A stretch of DNA of 47,271 nucleotides from Rubrivirga marina (GTDB taxonomy: Bacteria; Bacteroidota; Rhodothermia; Rhodothermales; Rubricoccaceae): the NCBI RefSeq assembly GCF_002283365.1, contig NZ_MQWD01000001.1, forward strand, positions 4,509,203 to 4,556,473. The letters run 5' to 3'. Positions 40,672-47,271 of this stretch are shown here, one piece after another. Position numbers and translations under genes: made by a program. Below the pieces are notes generated by a model. It ran no database searches, was not told the origin of the DNA, and saw only the letters and a list, made by a program, of their open reading frames with translations. Every line of letters begins with the position of its first letter. The stretch's first letter is position 1.

Positions 40672-41432
40672 CCTTCGTCATCGACAACCTCATCGCGATC
40701 GTGGTGGGGTCCGTCCTCCTCGGCGGGCTTCTCGTCCTCCAGCAGCGGCAGCAGCATGCCGCCATCGAGGCGACCCAGCGGTACCGAGCGCAAGCGTTCG
40801 CGTCCGAGATGACGTCGAGCGTCGAGCGCGAGATCGAGAACGCGAGGAGCCGGGCCGAAACCGACCGGTTCTTCGCGGTCGGCGCCGGCGGCCAGGTCGG
40901 GCCCGACACGTACCGCTTCCGCCTCCGCCGCGACGCGACGGGCGAGTACACCGAGGCCTTCGAGTTCCCGACGGCATCGAACCCCGACGCCCTCAGCGCC
41001 TCCGGGACGATGGTCGTCGCGTACCGCGCGACCCCGACGGGCGACTCGGCCCGCGTGGATGGCGTCGTCCGCCCCCTCCTCGAGATCACGCGCTACGAGT
41101 ACCGTCGCGGCGTGGGCGCCGTCGAGACCGGGACCTACGGTCGCGTGCTCGACTTCGACGTGACCGCGCTCGCCGACGCCGACGGTGGCATGATCGCCGA
41201 GGCCGAGGTCCTCGACCCCGTTCCGCCGCGGGTCTCGCTGACGATCGTGTTCGCGCCCGAGACCGCCGGCGCCCGCGCGTCCGACCAGGCGGCGGCCCCG
41301 GCCTACTCCCTCCGCTACGCCCGGACGATCCGGATCCCTGGCGCCACCGCGCTACCGGGGGGCTTCCCGGTCGACATGGACACGGAGGGCGGCATCCCCG
41401 ACGACATCCCAGCCGCCGCACCGCCCCGCTAA
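40668..41432 (+). CDS. GspJ/MshO-like minor pseudopilin, copy B1
   Basis: A 254-aa protein whose N-terminus, MTFVIDNLIAIVVGSVLL, mimics a mature pilin (FTLIELLIAIAI) without the leader; after Met removal, Asp sits at the position of the conserved Glu5. An amphipathic helix follows (AIEATQRYRAQAF..REIENARSR), then a beta-rich domain ending in a Pro/Ala tail. It aligns with B2 at 46518 through the whole N-terminal half (FxxDxL, xAxVEATxR, ExxxxNAR, SDQAAxxP). The start overlaps the A1 stop (ATGA), so expression is coupled. Confidence 0.72.
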   Translation: MTFVIDNLIAIVVGSVLLGGLLVLQQRQQHAAIEATQRYRAQAFASEMTSSVEREIENARSRAETDRFFAVGAGGQVGPDTYRFRLRRDATGEYTEAFEFPTASNPDALSASGTMVVAYRATPTGDSARVDGVVRPLLEITRYEYRRGVGAVETGTYGRVLDFDVTALADADGGMIAEAEVLDPVPPRVSLTIVFAPETAGARASDQAAAPAYSLRYARTIRIPGATALPGGFPVDMDTEGGIPDDIPAAAPPR

Positions 41433-41556
41433 GGCCGCACGGGGCTCCGATGCCGAGCCCGTCGACCCCGCCGCCCCCCGTCCCGCTCACTACGTCTCAC
41501 GAATCGTCTAACGCCTCTCCCCGGGCGCCCCCGACGTCTCCCAGACCCCTACTCTT

Positions 41557-43656
<2,100 letters not shown>

Positions 43657-43693
43657 GCCCACGGGTCAACGGGCCATCGCTGGTCGGTAAAGC

Positions 43694-43730
43694 GCGCGGG
43701 GGAGACGGTCGATACCCGTCTCCCCCGCGC
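43694..43730 (+). terminator. Strong intrinsic-terminator-like hairpin after the A1-B1-C operon
   Basis: Perfect 15-bp stem (left arm 43694-43708, GCGCGGGGGAGACGG; right arm 43716-43730) with a 7-nt loop TCGATAC, followed by TGTTT. It lies 37 nt after the stop of the PilX-like gene and 10 nt before the next start codon. It is unrelated to the CCGCCTCG family. Confidence 0.8.
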
Positions 43731-43740
43731 TGTTTCGGCC

Positions 43741-44640
43741 ATGGTGCCTGCCCCTCTCCCGTTTCGCCTCGCCCCGCGGAGGGCCGTCGCGAACCTCCTG
43801 TTCGGGATGATCTGGGCCGAGGTCCTCGTCGTCGTGCTCGACGTCTGGCTCCACCTCGGCGGCGGCGTCGCCTCCCCCGACCTCGCCGGGTGGTTCGACG
43901 CGGCCAGCGAGCGGGGCGTCGGATCGTGGCTGTCGGTCACGCAGACGGTCCTCCTGGCCCTGACGCTCTGGGCGGTCGTGGCCGTCGTCCGCCAGTCGGG
44001 CGCAGCGCGGGCGCGCGTGGTGGGCTGGGTCGTGCTCGCGGCCTTCATGTCCTACCTCGCGCTCGACGACGGGACGCGGCTCCACGAGCGCGTGGGCGCG
44101 GCGTTCGAGGACTCGGCGGCGAGCAAGCGCGGGATCGGCGCGGCGTTCCCGAGCTACTACTGGCAGCTCGTGCTCGGCCCGGCGTTTGCCGGGATGGGCC
44201 TGTTCATGGCTGTCTTCCTCTGGCGCGAGTTCCGGGAAAGCGGGCTGTGGAAATACGTGGGCGGCGCCTTCGCCCTCCTCGCGACGGCCGTCGCGCTCGA
44301 CTTCGTGGACGGGCTCGCCGACGGGCACCCGCTCGACCTCTACGGCCAGCTCGGCTCGCTGGCGGCCGTCGAGGCCCGCGCCGCGGCGTGGTTCGAGCTT
44401 CCCGGCCCCGCCGCGGTCCTCCACCTCTCGCGGATCGTGGAGGAGAGCCTCGAGATGGCCGCGATGACGCTCCTCTGGGTCGCGTTCCTGACCCACCTGA
44501 CGCGCCTCGCACCGGGCGTCCTCCTCACGTGGGCCCCGGAGGAACCGGCCCGCTCGCGCGTCCTCCGCGCCGACCTCGCCCCCGAGCTGAAGCCGGGTGA
44601 GGCCGAGCCGTCCGCGAGGCCGAAGCCCGCCGCCGTGTGA
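43741..44640 (+). CDS. Multi-pass membrane protein with paired DD/HE and EExxE motifs
   Basis: A 299-aa protein with about six hydrophobic segments. Within or next to helices, acidic and His residues recur: LALDDGTRLHE (Asp109, Asp110, His115, Glu116) and SRIVEESLEM (Glu234, Glu235, Glu238). Similar DE..HE and EE..E patterns occur in uncharacterised prokaryotic membrane proteins, and the arrangement could hold a metal centre; no family name is certain. The C-terminus is a hydrophilic Pro/Ala/Glu tail. It ends one base before an alternative upstream GTG start of era, suggesting coupling. Confidence 0.6.
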   Translation: MVPAPLPFRLAPRRAVANLLFGMIWAEVLVVVLDVWLHLGGGVASPDLAGWFDAASERGVGSWLSVTQTVLLALTLWAVVAVVRQSGAARARVVGWVVLAAFMSYLALDDGTRLHERVGAAFEDSAASKRGIGAAFPSYYWQLVLGPAFAGMGLFMAVFLWREFRESGLWKYVGGAFALLATAVALDFVDGLADGHPLDLYGQLGSLAAVEARAAAWFELPGPAAVLHLSRIVEESLEMAAMTLLWVAFLTHLTRLAPGVLLTWAPEEPARSRVLRADLAPELKPGEAEPSARPKPAAV

Positions 44641-44696
44641 GGCGAGCCGAACGGGACCCGCCGTCGCGCGTTCGCGAGGCCCCGCCCCCGCCCCTC

Positions 44697-45797
44697 ATGG
44701 ACCCCGACGCCCCGCTCGACCCCGCCGAGTTCGACACCGACCTCGACCCTGCCGGCCTCGACGCCGACGCCCCCGAGGCGGACGACGCCGACGGCGGGCC
44801 CACGCTCGGCACGCCCGAGGAGGCCGCCGAGGCCTACGGCGTCCCACGCCCCGAGGCGCCCGCGCGGAGCGCGGCCCACCAGAGCGGCTACGTCGCCATC
44901 GTCGGCGCGCCCAACGTGGGCAAGTCGACGCTCCTCAACCGGTGGCTCGGGACCAAGCTCTCGATCGTGTCGCCGCGCCCGAGCACCACGCGGAACCGCG
45001 TGCTCGGCATCCTCACGGCCGAGCCCGGCGAGCGCGAGGCGCACCCGGCCGGGTTCCAGCTCGTGCTCCTCGACACGCCCGGCGTCGTCCGCCCGAAGTA
45101 CCGACTCCACCAGCACATGATGCGCGACGTCGACCGCTCGCTCGGCGACGCCGACGTCACGGTCTTCCTGGCCGACGCCACGCGCGACCGGCTCTCGCAC
45201 GACGACCACCAAGCGGCCGAGCGCGTCCAGACCGCCCGAGGCCCGGTCCTCCTCGCGCTCAACAAGACCGATAAGCTGGGGCTCGTCGACGAGGCGCTCC
45301 CGCTCGTGGCGCTCTACACCGAGGCGCTCGGCCGCGAGCCCGACGCCGTCGTCCCGATCTCGGCGCAGGAGGGCACGAACACGGCCGCGCTCCTCGACCT
45401 CGTGCTGGAGCGGATCCCCGAGGGCCCGCCGTACTACCCGGCCGACCAGCTCTCGGAGCACCCGGAGCGGTTCTTCATCTCGGAGATCGTGCGCGAGGCC
45501 GTGTTCCACCAGTTCCGCGACGAGGTCCCGTACGCGACGCAGGTCGTCGTCGTGACCTACGAGGAGCGGCCCGGGCGGAAGGACTTCGTGGCCTGCGACA
45601 TCGTGGTCGAGCGGGACACGCAGAAGGCCATCCTCATCGGGAAGGGCGGGAAGGCGCTCAAGCGGCTCGGGCAGGCGGCGCGCGAGGAGATGGAGGCGTT
45701 CCTCGGCCGCGGCGTGTTCCTCCAGCTCTATGTCAAGACGCGGGCCGACTGGCGCGACCGCGAGGGCCACCTCCGCGAGTACGGCTTCGGACGCTGA
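44697..45797 (+). CDS. era: GTPase Era with acidic N-terminal extension
   Basis: Ribosome-biogenesis GTPase that binds 16S rRNA. It is 366 aa; the standard protein is about 300. The extra 60 residues at the N-terminus are acidic and Pro/Ala-rich (MDPDAPLDPAEFDTDLDPAG...) with no known motif. G1 is GAPNVGKST (70-78), G2 lies in SPRPSTTRNR, G3 is DTPG, G4 is NKTD, G5 is SAQ, and the C-terminal KH domain has VERDTQKAILIGKGGKALKRLG. I used the ATG at 44697; a GTG at 44637 would add 20 residues and overlap the upstream stop. Confidence 0.95.
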   Translation: MDPDAPLDPAEFDTDLDPAGLDADAPEADDADGGPTLGTPEEAAEAYGVPRPEAPARSAAHQSGYVAIVGAPNVGKSTLLNRWLGTKLSIVSPRPSTTRNRVLGILTAEPGEREAHPAGFQLVLLDTPGVVRPKYRLHQHMMRDVDRSLGDADVTVFLADATRDRLSHDDHQAAERVQTARGPVLLALNKTDKLGLVDEALPLVALYTEALGREPDAVVPISAQEGTNTAALLDLVLERIPEGPPYYPADQLSEHPERFFISEIVREAVFHQFRDEVPYATQVVVVTYEERPGRKDFVACDIVVERDTQKAILIGKGGKALKRLGQAAREEMEAFLGRGVFLQLYVKTRADWRDREGHLREYGFGR

Positions 45798-46004
45798 GCC
45801 GGCCGGTAGGTCTGCCCCCCCGCGGGGAGGTATCGGAATGGGAACCGCGCCGGCAGCGACGCCCCGGCGGCGGTCCCACGGTGGGACGACCGGGCGTACG
45901 GGCCTTTCCAGGGGAGGGTTGAGGTTCCAGATTGAGACAGTGCTTCGGCGTCGGGGCGCTTGGCACGATTTGCGGGAGGGCACGCCCAGCCCCCAGATCG
46001 CCCG
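45798..46004. other. Intergenic region upstream of the second pseudopilin-like operon
   Basis: A 207-bp region between era and A2. It contains the conserved element at 45924-45938 and a CCAGAYCGC stretch just before the A2 start, both mirrored upstream of A1. No gene is recognised. No clear terminator is visible for era. Confidence 0.6.
45924..45938 (+). promoter_or_regulatory. Conserved upstream element of the second pseudopilin-like operon
   Basis: GTTCCAGATTGAGAC, 66 nt before the A2 start codon; identical to 40056-40070 except for two adjacent bases (GA versus TT). Because the protein copies have diverged strongly while this element and its distance are kept, selection on it is likely. 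Confidence 0.6.
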
Positions 46005-46514
46005 ATGCCCCAAACGCTCCTCGCCCTTGGCGCCATCCTCGCGTTCGCCTACTTCGCGTTCTCTCAGCACCAGGCGACCGCCGACGTCGAGAAGAGCGTC
46101 GTCTCCGCCGAGTACGAGCACGCCGCCGCCGAGGTGGGCCAGAGCCGCCTCGCGGCGGTGACCGCCTACCCCTTCGACGAGGTCGACCTCCACCGGGAGG
46201 GCGTCCGGATCTCGCCGAGCGGCCTCTCGACCGTCGGCCGGGACGACGGCGAGACCGCCGAGGCCCACTTCGACGACGTCGACGACTTCCACGCGGCGCC
46301 CGCGCGGCCCGTCGACGTCCTCTGGGTCGGGCAGCCCCTCGCCTTCACGGACTCGGTGAGCGTCCGCTACGTCGACCCCGCGACCCTCGCCCCCGTCGCC
46401 GGCCCCTCGCTCGCGAAGGAGGTCACGGTCTTCGTCCGCGCCGTGCCCGTGGGGTGGATCGGGACGCCGCCCATCGTCGCCGAGCTCCGGCAGATCGTCA
46501 CCCCGACCCGCTGA
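46005..46514 (+). CDS. MshD/PilV-like minor pseudopilin, copy A2
   Basis: A 169-aa paralogue of A1: MPQTLLALGAILAFAYFAF matches MQQTILALAAILSFAYLAL, and FDE, GVR, GET, FDDVDDF (89-95), VSVRYV, KExxVFVRA and LRxxVTP are shared. Like A1 it lacks a class III leader; the preceding in-frame PPDRP residues also resemble those before A1, so an extended start (TTG at 45960) cannot be excluded. B2 follows after 3 nt. Confidence 0.72.
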   Translation: MPQTLLALGAILAFAYFAFSQHQATADVEKSVVSAEYEHAAAEVGQSRLAAVTAYPFDEVDLHREGVRISPSGLSTVGRDDGETAEAHFDDVDDFHAAPARPVDVLWVGQPLAFTDSVSVRYVDPATLAPVAGPSLAKEVTVFVRAVPVGWIGTPPIVAELRQIVTPTR

Positions 46515-46517
46515 CCT

Positions 46518-47271
46518 ATGGCCTTCTTGCTCGACCACCTCGCCGCGGCCATCGTCGGCGCGATCCTCTTGGTGAGCCTCATCGCCATCCAGATCCGCGG
46601 CCGCCAGTCCGCCGTCGAGGCGACGGTCCGTCACCAGGTCGAGTCCCACACGACTCAGTTCCTCCACACGCTCCAGCGGGACCTCGAGAACGCCCGGACC
46701 AGCCGCCAGGCCCGCGCCGCCCTCGGCTCGTACCAGACCGACCACCTCGGCGGCCCGACCGAGCGGGCCTTCGGGGTTCACGGGACCCCTACCCAGACCG
46801 ACTGGATCGAATTCGTGACGGTCGGGGACCCGACCGCCGGGTTCTCGTCTCCCCTCGTCGCGGTCGCCTACCGGATGGAGCCGACCGGCACGCAGACGGT
46901 GGTGAATGGGACGGCCCGTGACCTCTACCGCGTCGTCCGGTACGAGGCCACCTCGGCGGGCACCTGGGCCCCCCGGGGCGGCAGTTCGGACACCGTCATC
47001 GGCTTCCGCGTCCGCGCCCTCGACGCGAACGGGCAGCCCGTCGTCGACGGCCGACTGCGGGACCTGCCAGGCCGGGTCGAGATCGAGGTCCTCGCGGCGA
47101 CGGCCGCCCCCGAGCAGCGCTCGAGCGACCAGGCCGCGACGACGCCCGTCGGCGTCAGCCGCCAGGGCGCGACCGTCCGCATCGCCGCGGCGGGGGCCTC
47201 TGCCGGCGCCCTCCCGCCGCCGCAGGGCGGCGCGCCCGGCATCCCGCGCCCGCCGGGGACCCACCCGCCGC
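46518..47271 (+). CDS. GspJ/MshO-like minor pseudopilin, copy B2 (partial, runs off the window)
   Basis: Open to the right edge, at least 251 aa. The N-terminus MAFLLDHLAAAIVGAILL matches B1 position for position (FxxDxL, with Asp in the same place), followed by AVEATVRHQVESHTTQF and LQRDLENARTS. Later SSDQAATTPVGVS parallels ASDQAAAPAYS of B1. The tail so far is Gly/Ala/Pro-rich. The stop lies outside the window, and a PilX-like C copy may follow. Confidence 0.72.
   Translation, partial: MAFLLDHLAAAIVGAILLVSLIAIQIRGRQSAVEATVRHQVESHTTQFLHTLQRDLENARTSRQARAALGSYQTDHLGGPTERAFGVHGTPTQTDWIEFVTVGDPTAGFSSPLVAVAYRMEPTGTQTVVNGTARDLYRVVRYEATSAGTWAPRGGSSDTVIGFRVRALDANGQPVVDGRLRDLPGRVEIEVLAATAAPEQRSSDQAATTPVGVSRQGATVRIAAAGASAGALPPPQGGAPGIPRPPGTHPP

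Noticed and set aside
44340-47264. A 974-aa minus-strand frame over era and the A2/B2 genes
   Set aside because: Antisense to well-supported genes on the plus strand, with biased composition and no recognisable motif.

Overview
The window is a 47.3 kb, very GC-rich stretch (I judge about 70% G+C by eye) of an ordinary-looking bacterial chromosome. Three things point to the Bacteroidota/Rhodothermota side of the tree: a SusD-type lipoprotein, Por/type IX secretion (T9SS) C-terminal sorting domains and a PorV-like protein, and small families typical of that group (DUF3822, DUF4290-like, DUF4870). The high G+C fits a marine Rubricoccaceae-like member (Rubrivirga/Rubricoccus type), but that placement is inference. 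I saw no rRNA, tRNA, insertion sequence, prophage or CRISPR array.

Layout. 1-4224: SusD lipoprotein, lipoprotein cyanophycinase, and a convergent secreted cyanophycinase-like protein with a T9SS tail; together they look like a cyanophycin (Arg-Asp polymer) utilisation locus. 4439-7513: Spy/CpxP-like LTxxQ-repeat protein and an acyltransferase-SGNH membrane protein. 7818-10112: NatAB-like ABC exporter. 10211-18201: housekeeping genes (ruvC, yebC, argS) with small lipoproteins, a PLP D-amino-acid enzyme and a DUF4870 protein. 18302-21532: rodA and mrdA, the cell-elongation synthase pair. 21872-25129: a 1085-aa metallopeptidase/beta-propeller/outer-membrane-barrel fusion. 25199-33454: pyrD, a GH3 enzyme, a CPBP membrane protein, a T9SS-tailed protein, and a three-gene translationally coupled operon (lipoprotein, propeller, PorV-like). 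33621-39940: site-2 protease, aminotransferase, coaD, rsmD, DUF3822, a GspG-like pseudopilin and pdxJ.

40138-47271 holds the most unusual content. Three genes (A1, B1, C) encode MshD-, GspJ- and PilX-like minor pseudopilins that appear to lack a prepilin leader peptide. A second copy of A and B (A2, B2) starts at 46005 and runs off the window. The two operons share a 15-nt upstream element at almost the same distance from the start codon. Between them lie a strong terminator, a membrane protein and era. With the GspG-like protein and an actin-fold DUF3822 protein at 37630-38983, this could be a leaderless, pseudopilus-like surface assembly.

A second recurring pattern is a family of near-identical hairpins (arms CCGCCTCG/CGAGGCGG) a few bases past many stop codons, probably this genome's characteristic terminator or 3'-end element. 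All functions are from reading the sequence; no database search was run.
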